From Phycisphaeraceae bacterium (GTDB taxonomy: Bacteria > Planctomycetota > Phycisphaerae > Phycisphaerales > Phycisphaeraceae), in contig JADLFV010000018.1 of NCBI GenBank assembly GCA_020849625.1, positions 1 to 55,824 on the forward strand: a stretch of DNA of 55,824 nt. Direction: 5' to 3'. A model generated the notes under the pieces. That model had not been told where the DNA came from. It searched no databases and saw only the letters and a program-made list of their open reading frames with translations. This document shows, one piece after another, positions 27,500-34,073 of this stretch. Position 1 is the stretch's first letter. Each line of letters starts with the position of its first letter. A program made the translations under genes and the position numbers.

Positions 27500-28594
27500 A
27501 TGAAGTCACGCAACCAACAATTCATCTACGGCCTGCTGGCCCTTTCACTGGCGTTTGCCACCGTCTTGAAGGCGGACCTGGTGTCCGACTATCGCTTCGA
27601 CGACAGCAGCCAGGTCTCCGGCACCGGCGCCACACGCATCGTCGATGACGGCCCGGCCTTAACCCACGGCGACCTGCGCTGGAACGGCGCGTTCTACGAC
27701 ATTCATTTCCCGATCCCCGGCGCCGCCAGCTTCCCCGCCAGCGGCGCGGGGCTGCCCAACGACTTTCTCGGCGGCAATCACGGCACCGCCCTGGACATGC
27801 CCTACAGCGGCGTCAACAACAGCAGCCACGTCGCCTTCGGGCCGATCAACACTCACGACTTCGAGCGCCTCGACTTCACCATCTGCGGCTGGTTCAGCAA
27901 GGCCGGCACCGTCGGCCAGGGCATCATCTACGACAACGCGGTGCAGGACTTCGGCGGACAGTTGATCTACGTCAACGGCAGCGGCGAGCTCGCCTTCGAG
28001 ATCAAGGGCGGAGCCGGCGGCGGCGTGGTCGAGCCCGGCGATAACATCGGCATTGTCTCCGACAACGCGGTCAACGACGGCTTATGGCACAGCTTCGTGG
28101 CCCGTGTCAGCAGCGAGACCGCCACCCTCTACATCGACGGTGCGCTCCAATCGCAGTCCGCCACCTACGGCATCAATACCAAGGCCCGGCCCACCGGCAG
28201 TAAAGGCACACGCATGGCGGTCGAGTTCGGCGGCCAGATCGACACCCTGCGCATCTTCAGCCACGCCCTGAGCCTGGCCGAGATCAACGCATTTTCACCC
28301 TTCGCTCATGCCGGCGACGCCAACTTCGATGGGATGGTCAACCTCTCCGACCTGCAGATCCTCGGCGATAACTGGCAATCCACCACCGCCGACTGGTCCA
28401 CTGCTAACTTCACCGGCGATGACACCGTCAACCTGGCGGACCTTCAAATCCTCGGCGACAATTGGGGTTTCGGCGCCGGCCCCGACGTCGCTTTCGATGC
28501 GGCCTTGGAGCAATTGGACGTGGTTATTCCCGAGCCGGCCAGTCTGATGTTGCTCGGTATAACCATGACGCTGGTTCTGCGACGCCGCGGTTAA
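27500..28594 (+). CDS. LamG-dockerin-PEP-CTERM secreted protein
   Basis: 364 residues: signal peptide, LamG-type domain (about residues 25-270, with FVARVSSETATLYIDGALQ), dockerin repeats [19 protein letters not shown] and [17 protein letters not shown], and the sorting tail PEPASLMLLGITMTLVLRRR. The dockerin and the linker after it ([10 protein letters not shown]) are almost identical to those of the 10250-11317 product, although the LamG domains differ clearly. The start at 27500 is chosen for the signal peptide. Probably surface-anchored and involved in glycan binding. Confidence 0.92.
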   Translation: MKSRNQQFIYGLLALSLAFATVLKADLVSDYRFDDSSQVSGTGATRIVDDGPALTHGDLRWNGAFYDIHFPIPGAASFPASGAGLPNDFLGGNHGTALDMPYSGVNNSSHVAFGPINTHDFERLDFTICGWFSKAGTVGQGIIYDNAVQDFGGQLIYVNGSGELAFEIKGGAGGGVVEPGDNIGIVSDNAVNDGLWHSFVARVSSETATLYIDGALQSQSATYGINTKARPTGSKGTRMAVEFGGQIDTLRIFSHALSLAEINAFSPFAHAGDANFDGMVNLSDLQILGDNWQSTTADWSTANFTGDDTVNLADLQILGDNWGFGAGPDVAFDAALEQLDVVIPEPASLMLLGITMTLVLRRRG

Positions 28595-28596
28595 AT

Positions 28597-28654
28597 CACA
28601 TAGCCCCGGCCTTGGCCGGGGTTCCAACCACATAGCCCCGGCCTTGGCCGGGGT
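28597..28654. repeat. Two direct copies of a 26-bp hairpin repeat
   Basis: CACATAGCCCCGGCCTTGGC plus CGGGGT occurs at 28597-28622 and again at 28629-28654. Each can fold as CCCCGGCC/GGCCGGGG. The first begins 2 bp after the PEP-CTERM stop. The core recurs inverted at 32771-32792, on the far side of the HNH island. May act as a transcription attenuator between the PEP-CTERM and pseudopilin genes. Confidence 0.85.
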
Positions 28655-28672
28655 AATCCGGAGTTACGGACC

Positions 28673-29458
28673 ATGCCACAACGTCGCGGGTTCACCCTCA
28701 TCGAACTGCTGGTGGTCATCAGCATCATCGCGCTTCTGATTTCCATTCTGCTGCCCGCCTTGCGCCAGGCCCGCGAGCAGGGCCGCCGCGCTCAGTGCCT
28801 GGCCAATCAGCGCACCATCACCACCGCCTTCACCGCCCTGGCTGTGGATATGGACGATGAACTTCCCAACCGCTATGACCCCAAAGACCCGGTCAACTAC
28901 GACAAGATGAAGTACCCCTACTCCTGGCCCAAGGAACGCTTCGTCGATCTGGTCGCGCCCTACATCGGTTCGATCGCCAAGATGAGCACCGCCGTGCATT
29001 GCCCAAGCTGGCAGGACACGTTCGACAATCCCTCCGACCTGTTCACCAGCGGCTACCACAACGGCGATTACCTGACCAAGCAACTCTATCTGCCCGGTAT
29101 GGTGGTCAAAAATGCATCCGGCCAGCAGGCATTCGGACGCTGGTACGACAATCCGCCCACCGCCGCGTCGCTCCAGATGCGCGACAACGACAGCAAATCG
29201 CTGATGATCGCCGAGTACAACTTCGCCCTCTCCAGCGGTTCGGGCAGCAACCACGGCACGATGGGATTCCTGCCCGGCCTGACCATGCACGGCCTGGTCA
29301 CCCGCCTCGTCGGCAGCAACCGCGGCTACGCCGACGGCCACGGCACCTGGGTGGGCAAAGAACTCATGGGCGCCAACGACCTCCAGCCCCAACCCGGCGT
29401 CCCCTCCCTCGCCCACTACACCGCCGACCTCAGCGGCACCCGGCCGTTCTACTGGTAA
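28673..29458 (+). CDS. Type II secretion-type pseudopilin (planctomycete DUF1559-like group)
   Basis: 261 residues starting [20 protein letters not shown], with the same prepilin leader and the same length as the 9417-10202 product, then a helix with [17 protein letters not shown]. The C-terminal region has [11 protein letters not shown], close to the H-X9-DG tail of the family. CGGAG lies 9 nt before the ATG. It forms the third gene of the PEP-CTERM module starting at 26549. Confidence 0.92.
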   Translation: MPQRRGFTLIELLVVISIIALLISILLPALRQAREQGRRAQCLANQRTITTAFTALAVDMDDELPNRYDPKDPVNYDKMKYPYSWPKERFVDLVAPYIGSIAKMSTAVHCPSWQDTFDNPSDLFTSGYHNGDYLTKQLYLPGMVVKNASGQQAFGRWYDNPPTAASLQMRDNDSKSLMIAEYNFALSSGSGSNHGTMGFLPGLTMHGLVTRLVGSNRGYADGHGTWVGKELMGANDLQPQPGVPSLAHYTADLSGTRPFYW

Positions 29459-29494
29459 CCGCTTCGTCGGCGATAAGACGCGGTAGCCACGAGC

Positions 29495-29604
29495 CACCGA
29501 GGGACCGAGGGACCAAGGCACCGAGGCACCAAGGGGGATTCAAGCATTCAGGCATTCAAGAAATCAGGCAATGGCAGAGGCAGTAGGGGGTAGGGAGTAG
29601 GGCG
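29495..29604. repeat. Short tandem low-complexity repeats
   Basis: Five 8-bp units, CACCGAGG GACCGAGG, GACCAAGG, CACCGAGG, CACCAAGG, fill 29495-29534. Related units CATTCAAG/CATTCAGG follow to about 29570. A GGCAGTAGGG...GTAGGGAGTAGGG tract ends the block; its inverse (CCCTACTGCC) lies at 32812-32821. Confidence 0.75.
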
Positions 29605-29891
29605 GAGGGGGGCAGCGGTTCCCGGCGGCGCCGGCAACGAGCGGCCGCTTGAGTCCATCGCCGAAAAATGCGTCAAATCCGCCACCATCCTCGAGGATCG
29701 CTCGTTCATCCCCCGCACGGCGCGCCCCATCGCCGACGTTGGCCGTCCCCATCACGGGGATACTCGACCCCGCCCTGACTTGCTCACGCCTACCCCCGAC
29801 ACGGACCACCCGATCCCCGCGTTTGCCCCGCCCAGCCCCGCGACTGTCCGCGCCCACCCCCGGAAGCAGCGCGTGCTCGCCCGGAAGCATT

Positions 29892-30059
29892 GAGCGCACA
29901 ACTTCCGGGGCCGTGCGCAGTTTCGCCCGCATCGTGTACACCCGCGTGACAGCTGTGTGCAGTCCCGCTCGCCCCGTGTGAAGGCGTGCGGTGGGTAAGT
30001 GTACGTGGATGGTCGCCGTGGGTACCCGCGTGTTGATCGTGTGTACTCGCGTCATGCCC
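29892..30059. repeat. Degenerate 21-bp tandem repeat array
   Basis: Units spaced exactly 21 bp begin at 29892, 29913, 29934, 29955, 29976, 29997, 30018 and 30039. The best conserved are GTGTACACCCGCGTG (29934), GTGGGTACCCGCGTG (30018) and GTGTGTACTCGCGTC (30039). Read on the minus strand the array gives heptapeptides such as TRVHTIN, TRVPTAT, ARLHTGR and TRVYTMR. There are no unique spacers, so it is not a CRISPR array. Confidence 0.7.
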
Positions 30060-30287
30060 GGGCGCAATAGCAAATGCGCACATTGATCTCGCGTGTTCCT
30101 CGAATCAATTCGCGAAAGTCAACGGTCCACTGGCGAAATTACCTGTTCAGCGCACGAACACCCACGGTGCGGTAGCAAGTGGATACGGGCGCTTCGCGAG
30201 GGGCCGCAGTGTGATTCGGCAATCTTTGTACGCTCAAGCGCAGACACCCGACCCCGTTGGACGCCCTTTTCCACCCGAAGGATGTTG

Positions 30288-30390
30288 AACCGCCAAGACG
30301 CGGAGGACGCGGAGGACGCGGAGATGCAGAGACGCAAAGATCAGAAGAAACCGCAGATGGCGCAGATTTGCATAGCCAGTGAACGCAGAT
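30288..30390. repeat. GACGCGGAG-type low-complexity repeat
   Basis: AACCGCCAAGACGCGGAG is followed by two more GACGCGGAG units, an ATGCAGAG/ACGCAAAG stretch and GCAGATGGCGCAGATTTGC...GAACGCAGAT. This is a style of interspersed repeat seen between genes in many planctomycete and related genomes. It ends shortly before the HNH gene stop. Confidence 0.65.
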
Positions 30391-30407
30391 ACCTTCGGAC
30401 TACCCAA

Positions 30408-30989
30408 TCAATGACACCCCCCCCTTATCTTTTTACGTTTCCTGCCCTCGAGAATAGGCCCGCCCATCACCTCACGAAGGCGTGTACGATCCCCTTCCTT
30501 CCAAGCGGTAATCAGTTGTCGGCCCTTATCGTTGATATTCACAGCATATGTGACAAGCTGCCAATTGTTGTTCGCTTTCTGCTCCGCTGTTGCCAAACCG
30601 GCGGCGATGAGACGCGAGAAGTGCAGAAGACCATCCCCGGAAACGACGAGAAAATCCTTCCCGCAGGACTCAAGAAATAGTAGTCGGTCGATAGCTTCGC
30701 CATCAAAGGCGCGTGTGATCGCAACTAGCATCGCCTTCCACACATAAATCGATTCGGCTTTGATGGTTCCACGATGGTAAAGCGCGTGACAGTTCGGGCA
30801 AAGCGAGATCAAGTTGGATGGATCATTGCCGCCTCCAGCGGAGACTTCCCAAATATGATGCGTGTCGAGCGCTAGAATGGTGCGGCAAGTCGGAACGGCG
30901 CAACGATAGCCCGATTCAGTCAAAACGGCGACCCGCGTTTTCAGCGACAGGTTGTCACGTTCGCGGGGCTTTCCTTTTCCTTTTTTCAC
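30408..30989 (-). CDS. HNH endonuclease with C-terminal winged-helix-like region
   Basis: 193 residues. The HNH nuclease module spans about residues 20-75: zinc-binding pairs C30/C35 and C64/C67, the catalytic-type LDTHHI (H44-H45), the N of SNL and the C-terminal H68 and H72 (LCPNCHALYH). The second half (about 95-170) is not part of the nuclease. It reads like a winged helix, with a helical pair around LLHFSRLIAAGLA and a wing ending in VNINDKGRQLI, the same type of fold predicted for the four small proteins upstream. The GTG start overlaps the previous stop (GTGA), so this is the last gene of a coupled operon. HNH domains cut DNA, and sometimes RNA; the target here is unknown. Sequence is A+T-richer than the flanking chromosome. 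Confidence 0.92.
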   Translation of the reverse strand: MKKGKGKPRERDNLSLKTRVAVLTESGYRCAVPTCRTILALDTHHIWEVSAGGGNDPSNLISLCPNCHALYHRGTIKAESIYVWKAMLVAITRAFDGEAIDRLLFLESCGKDFLVVSGDGLLHFSRLIAAGLATAEQKANNNWQLVTYAVNINDKGRQLITAWKEGDRTRLREVMGGPILEGRKRKKIRGGCH

Positions 30990-31399
30990 CCTTTGACTCC
31001 GGACCCCTTTGAATCGCTTAGGATAGACTTAATCGTGGACTTGGGAAGACGACGAAAAAGGTTGCTCCATTCGAGGAGGATTATGCCATTGTCGACCTTG
31101 TCTCGGAGCAGGTCTGCCTCGCGGAGCGGCTTAAGGTGGTAGTCCAATGCTTGCATGCTCTTGTAGCCGAAGACGGTCTGAAGGTGCGACTTCGTCTTTG
31201 CTTCCGCGCATTCCTTCATGATCTTCTTCGCGTCTTTGGTTTGGAGGTGCTCTTGGACATACAGCTTCACAACTGACGCGTTCGAGATGCTCTGAATCGT
31301 CTCGATTGCACTAAGTCGGTCTTTGATTGCAACAAGCTGATCTTGGATCGATTGCGACGAGACCTCGACGGCATCCTTTTTATATCGCTTGTCGCTCAC
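30986..31399 (-). CDS. Small winged-helix-like protein D of the HNH operon
   Basis: 137 residues, unknown function. An N-terminal helical, probably coiled-coil segment (SIQDQLVAIKDRLSAIETIQ, about 17-36) is followed by a helix-rich centre and a predicted winged helix (GYKSMQALDYHLKPLREADLL, about 78-98, then a short wing DNGIILLEW). The polar C-terminal tail is SDSKGSGVKG. GTG 31399 overlaps the stop of gene C by 4 nt, and its own stop overlaps the HNH start by 4 nt. It has the same helical head plus winged-helix plan as the other three small proteins but is the most diverged. DNA binding or protein-adaptor roles are both possible. Confidence 0.82.
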   Translation of the reverse strand: MSDKRYKKDAVEVSSQSIQDQLVAIKDRLSAIETIQSISNASVVKLYVQEHLQTKDAKKIMKECAEAKTKSHLQTVFGYKSMQALDYHLKPLREADLLRDKVDNGIILLEWSNLFRRLPKSTIKSILSDSKGSGVKG

Positions 31400-31737
31400 G
31401 ATCTTTTTCCTGATATAGTTGACTCATCATCCCCAAGTAGACCAAAATCAGCCAAATCGAACAATCTCACACGCTTCTTTTCCGCATTCAATTCCATGAG
31501 GCCCATCGCAGTGCATTGATTTGCCAGTGCCAAAAGGGCATTTGGACTCATCTTGCAGGTTTTACGAACCTGATCCATTGAGGCAGTACCATCTAGCATC
31601 TGGTACGCCATCCGGGACTTATCATCTGGGAGTGCAGCTTCCAGTAGAGTCTTCACCGGTCCATGCGCGGCAGCGCGAATCCAGTTTCGGATATCGACAA
31701 GCACATCTACCAGCTTTTCTTCACTTTGTTTTTGCAT
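31396..31737 (-). CDS. Small winged-helix-like protein C of the HNH operon
   Basis: 113 residues, unknown function. The N-terminal amphipathic helix (EEKLVDVLVDIRNWIRAA) is followed by a winged-helix-like region opening with YQMLDGTASMDQVRKTCKMS and a recognition-helix candidate NALLALANQCTAMGLMEL, then a short wing (KKRVRLFDL). The order matches proteins A and B (LxDG, HTH, GL or SL, wing). ATG 31737 lies 17 nt inside the end of gene B; an upstream TTG (31746) is less likely. It overlaps gene D by 4 nt. Confidence 0.82.
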   Translation of the reverse strand: MQKQSEEKLVDVLVDIRNWIRAAAHGPVKTLLEAALPDDKSRMAYQMLDGTASMDQVRKTCKMSPNALLALANQCTAMGLMELNAEKKRVRLFDLADFGLLGDDESTISGKRS

Positions 31738-32062
31738 TGCTCTCAAAAAAGTTGGAGGGAATAGTGATGATCAGTTTTGGGGTCTTCTTATCACCTGTCA
31801 GGAGCTTAGCCCTGTGGAGCTTCCCGACCATTGCGCTGAGATCGCCCTGGTTAACTGATGTCTTGGTGATTATTTCCTTCTGTGTTCGAGTTCCGTCCAT
31901 TAACAACACGGACTTCTGCTTCTTTGCACTGGTCCCAACAATCTCAAGCAGCGCTGTTCGCTGCTTCGCGTCGCGCTGCGCGATTTTGTCCTCGGCTAGC
32001 AGTTCCAAAAGTGAGTAAATTTTGCGGACAGTGACAAGAAGTTCGTTTGCGTTGTCAGTCAT
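31721..32062 (-). CDS. Small winged-helix-like protein B of the HNH operon
   Basis: 113 residues, clear paralogue of protein A. Shared landmarks: N-terminal helix with ELL..VRK, VLLMDGTRTQKEI leading into the helix-turn-helix, VNQGDLSAMVGKLHRAKLL as recognition helix, and the C-terminal signature PKLIITIPSNFFE. No catalytic or metal-binding residues are visible. ATG 32062 lies 8 nt inside the end of gene A, and its 3' end overlaps gene C by 17 nt. The conserved ITIP-NFFE end suggests a common partner-binding surface (inference). Confidence 0.84.
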   Translation of the reverse strand: MTDNANELLVTVRKIYSLLELLAEDKIAQRDAKQRTALLEIVGTSAKKQKSVLLMDGTRTQKEIITKTSVNQGDLSAMVGKLHRAKLLTGDKKTPKLIITIPSNFFESNAKTK

Positions 32063-32387
32063 CAGAGTTGTCCCCCTGTTCAAAGAAGTTTGGTGGAATA
32101 GTGATACACAGCTTGGGTTGCTTTTCGTTTGACGCGATCAGCGATTTTTTCGCAAGAGCCTTCACCAGTCTGCTTAGATCGCCCTGGTCAATTTTAGACT
32201 TTTTGACAATAGCCGCTTGCGAATTCAATCCGTCCATCAACACAACGGCTGCGGCTTTCTTCTTGCTCCTACCCACAACAGTGCGTAGAGCATTCCGCAA
32301 CTTCTCATCTCGCTTTGCCAGAGCCGGTTCGGCCATCACATGTAGAAGATCGCGGATTTCGGTTAGCAGTTCGATTTGTTGGGGCAT
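32055..32387 (-). CDS. Small winged-helix-like protein A of the HNH operon
   Basis: 110 residues. Layout: N-terminal helix (IELLTEIRDLLHVMAE), basic patch (VVGRSKKKAAAV), winged helix (VLMDGLNSQAAIVKKSKIDQ, GDLSRLVKALAKKSLI) and the terminal PKLCITIPPNFFEQ. It aligns along its whole length with protein B, so the two arose by tandem duplication. GGAG stands 6 nt before ATG 32387, the best ribosome site in the operon. The gap to the upstream membrane-protein gene is 59 bp. Confidence 0.84.
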   Translation of the reverse strand: MPQQIELLTEIRDLLHVMAEPALAKRDEKLRNALRTVVGRSKKKAAAVVLMDGLNSQAAIVKKSKIDQGDLSRLVKALAKKSLIASNEKQPKLCITIPPNFFEQGDNSDD

Positions 32388-32446
32388 GACGAGCTCCGTT
32401 TATTGCTGCTCAATTCTGACAGGGGAATGTACGGGTATCAAATATT

Positions 32447-32695
32447 CTAAAACTCCAGCAAAAACAGCCAAATCACCATCTGGCATAGTTGGTAGAGGGA
32501 CAATAGGAGAAGAAACCGGAACGGGTAGTTTTCTGACCAAGCATGAGCCGCGATGGCAGGCAGTTGCGTCAGGCGAAGTGGTGGCGGCAGGGCGGCCCCG
32601 GATGCGGCGGCGGGGGACGACTTCCGCTTCCTGACGGGTTTGTCGTGGGCGGCCTGTGCTCCCGCGCTCTTCCCGGTGTTGCGCTTCCTGGCCAT
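32447..32695 (-). CDS. Small single-span membrane protein at the head of the HNH operon
   Basis: 82 residues. The N-terminal 35 residues are very basic (MARKRNTGKSAG, KPVRKRKSS), followed by a Pro/Ala linker and a C-terminal hydrophobic segment of about 24 residues (FRFLLLLSLYQLCQMVIWLF) that would span the membrane once. The first two thirds use G/C-ending codons like the host chromosome, supporting this frame; a competing frame (GTG 32705 to 32400) gives a low-complexity product and is less convincing. It is probably the first gene of the leftward operon. Whether it works with the winged-helix proteins is inference from position only. Confidence 0.6.
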   Translation of the reverse strand: MARKRNTGKSAGAQAAHDKPVRKRKSSPAAASGAALPPPLRLTQLPAIAAHAWSENYPFRFLLLLSLYQLCQMVIWLFLLEF

Positions 32696-32744
32696 GCTTC
32701 GACACTATACCCGATAGATGCAGACCAAACTACTGCGGGGCGGC

Positions 32745-32840
32745 CCTCACCCTACGGCCTACTCCCTGCTCCCCGGCCAAGGCCGGGGCTATATGAAAGG
32801 GGCTGCCTACACCCTACTGCCTACTGCCTACTCCCTCACC
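32745..32840. repeat. Right-flank hairpin and CCTACTG low-complexity repeat
   Basis: It contains the inverted third copy of the CCCCGGCC/GGCCGGGG hairpin repeat (32771-32792) and a tandem CCCTACTGCCTACTGCCTAC tract (32812-32831) that continues to the stop codon of the URO-D family gene (32836-32838). The tract is the inverse of the one at 29579-29604. Confidence 0.7.
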
Positions 32841-33981
32841 GGTAAGACTCCGCTTTTTCCGCTATTTCCCGGGCGGTTTGCTCATCGGGAGCGCTGGCCC
32901 AGATGTACATGCCGCGGCTGCCCACCGCATCGAGCAGCGGGATCACCTGGTCGTGCTGCACGCGGATGGCCTGCACGCTCTTGCCCGCTTTGAGAATGCG
33001 GCGATAGAGGTCGTACCACTTGGGATGGCCGCCACCCTCGCCCAGCGAGTAGAGCACTGGCGTCCACTCGATGGCTCGCAACGGTTCGATCTCCAATAGC
33101 AGGTCGAGGTTGGGTAGCGCCTGTTCGCCGTCAAGGTGATACATGGCGTAATCCAGCCAGCGGCACTGCTCGGTCAGGGCGGGTACGACGAAACGTTTGA
33201 ACATGCTCGGGCCGAACATGCTGCACGCATCGCATTGCACTTTGGCGGTCCTTCCGGGGCCCCAGACGTTGAAGCAGAAGGCGTTGCCGCCCTCAGCGTC
33301 CTGCACATAGGGACGCAGCAGGTCGAAGACCTCAAAGTAGATTTGATTGATCTGCTCGACGCGCTCGACAACCCATTGCGGCCGGTCGATCATGTCGATT
33401 AGCAGTTTTTCCGTGCCGCGCAGCGAAGCGAGGATGTCGATGTTTTCCACGATGTCCGGCATGGTGAGCATGAAGCGGCTGGCACTGACCTGCGACACGC
33501 GCTCAAGCATGGCGATGGTCTGTCCCAGCACCGGCGACTGCGGGTCCAGCTTCAGCGGCGGATGATCCTCCGGCGGCTCGTTGATGGCGGGATGAAACCA
33601 CACCGTGCGATCGGTCAACTCGATGGGGCATCCCAGATATGCTGCCAGATCACCCGCACCGGCGACGGCGACCGCCATTGGAAAGGCATCGCCGACGAAG
33701 CAGAGACGTGACAAGTCATAGATGAACCGGGCGGCCCGGTATTCAGGCCCGAACCATCTTTCCTGCATGTTGCGCGGCGGCGGCGGGGCGGGTGCGTCGA
33801 TCCAGGGCTTGTCGGCCGGTGCGGTGATCCACAGCACCATGCCGCGCTGGTTCCACCAGTCGATGAAATGCTGACGGGCGGTTGGATAGTTGCGCATTTG
33901 AATGCGGGGTACGGCCGGAACGCCCGGTGCGGTCGCGCTGCCCGCCGGGTTCACGGAAGCGGGTTTGATCGCCTTGGTCAT
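32836..33981 (-). CDS. Uroporphyrinogen decarboxylase (URO-D) family protein
   Basis: 381 residues of the URO-D/cobalamin-dependent methyltransferase superfamily: FMLTMPDIVENIDILASLRG in the middle, CFNVWGPGRTAKVQCDACSMFG, and HLDGEQALPNLDLLLEI near the C-terminus. The family includes heme-pathway HemE and corrinoid methyltransferases. The environment (AraC regulator, sulfatase, deoxysugar genes) argues for a catabolic role rather than heme synthesis, but the substrate cannot be named. GGGAGG precedes ATG 33981. Divergent from an AraC gene that probably controls it. Confidence 0.8.
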   Translation of the reverse strand: MTKAIKPASVNPAGSATAPGVPAVPRIQMRNYPTARQHFIDWWNQRGMVLWITAPADKPWIDAPAPPPPRNMQERWFGPEYRAARFIYDLSRLCFVGDAFPMAVAVAGAGDLAAYLGCPIELTDRTVWFHPAINEPPEDHPPLKLDPQSPVLGQTIAMLERVSQVSASRFMLTMPDIVENIDILASLRGTEKLLIDMIDRPQWVVERVEQINQIYFEVFDLLRPYVQDAEGGNAFCFNVWGPGRTAKVQCDACSMFGPSMFKRFVVPALTEQCRWLDYAMYHLDGEQALPNLDLLLEIEPLRAIEWTPVLYSLGEGGGHPKWYDLYRRILKAGKSVQAIRVQHDQVIPLLDAVGSRGMYIWASAPDEQTAREIAEKAESYR

Positions 33982-34005
33982 GGCACCTCCCTCTGAGATT
34001 GATCC

Positions 34006-34073
34006 TATCATTATGTGCGGTTTGAGATCCAATGCTGCTCATCAATAGCTGATTTGTTATCATTTTGTGTCGG
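34006..34073. promoter_or_regulatory. Candidate AraC operator: two direct repeats 52 bp apart
   Basis: TATCATTATGTGCGG (34006-34020) and TATCATTTTGTGTCGG (34058-34073) lie in the same orientation, 52 bp start to start, about five helical turns. They fill the space between the divergent URO-D family and AraC genes; the second ends at the AraC start codon. Direct half-sites are the usual AraC-family arrangement. Confidence 0.55.

Larger units (their letters stand above)
29459..30407. other. Gene-poor, repeat-rich left flank of the HNH island
   Basis: About 950 bp without a convincing gene. It holds 8-bp tandem repeats (29495-29570), a GGCAGTAGGG-type low-complexity tract (29579-29604), several CCCGGAAG motifs (29857-29910), a degenerate 21-bp tandem array (29892-30059) and a GACGCGGAG-type repeat (30288-30390). 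Frames open across it have the composition of the repeats and lack ribosome sites. Confidence 0.7.

Noticed and set aside
29892..30059. Possible CRISPR array
   Set aside because: The 21-bp units are head to tail without unique spacers and have drifted strongly; no cas gene is in the window.
29564..30073. 169-codon minus-strand frame containing the heptapeptides as a real gene
   Set aside because: No ribosome site, and the downstream half is Gly/Arg-rich repeat-like sequence. Kept as a repeat observation only.
30093..30680. 195-codon plus-strand frame at the left edge of the HNH island
   Set aside because: It runs through the GACGCGGAG repeat and then antisense to the HNH gene; no ribosome site and no domain.
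30408..32695. Classical toxin-antitoxin or restriction-modification locus
   Set aside because: No methyltransferase, no known toxin fold and five coupled partners; HNH alone does not define restriction-modification.
32400..32705. Alternative 101-codon frame (GTG start) overlapping the small membrane protein
   Set aside because: Its product is Arg/Gln-rich low complexity, whereas the chosen frame has GC-ending codons and a clear hydrophobic span.
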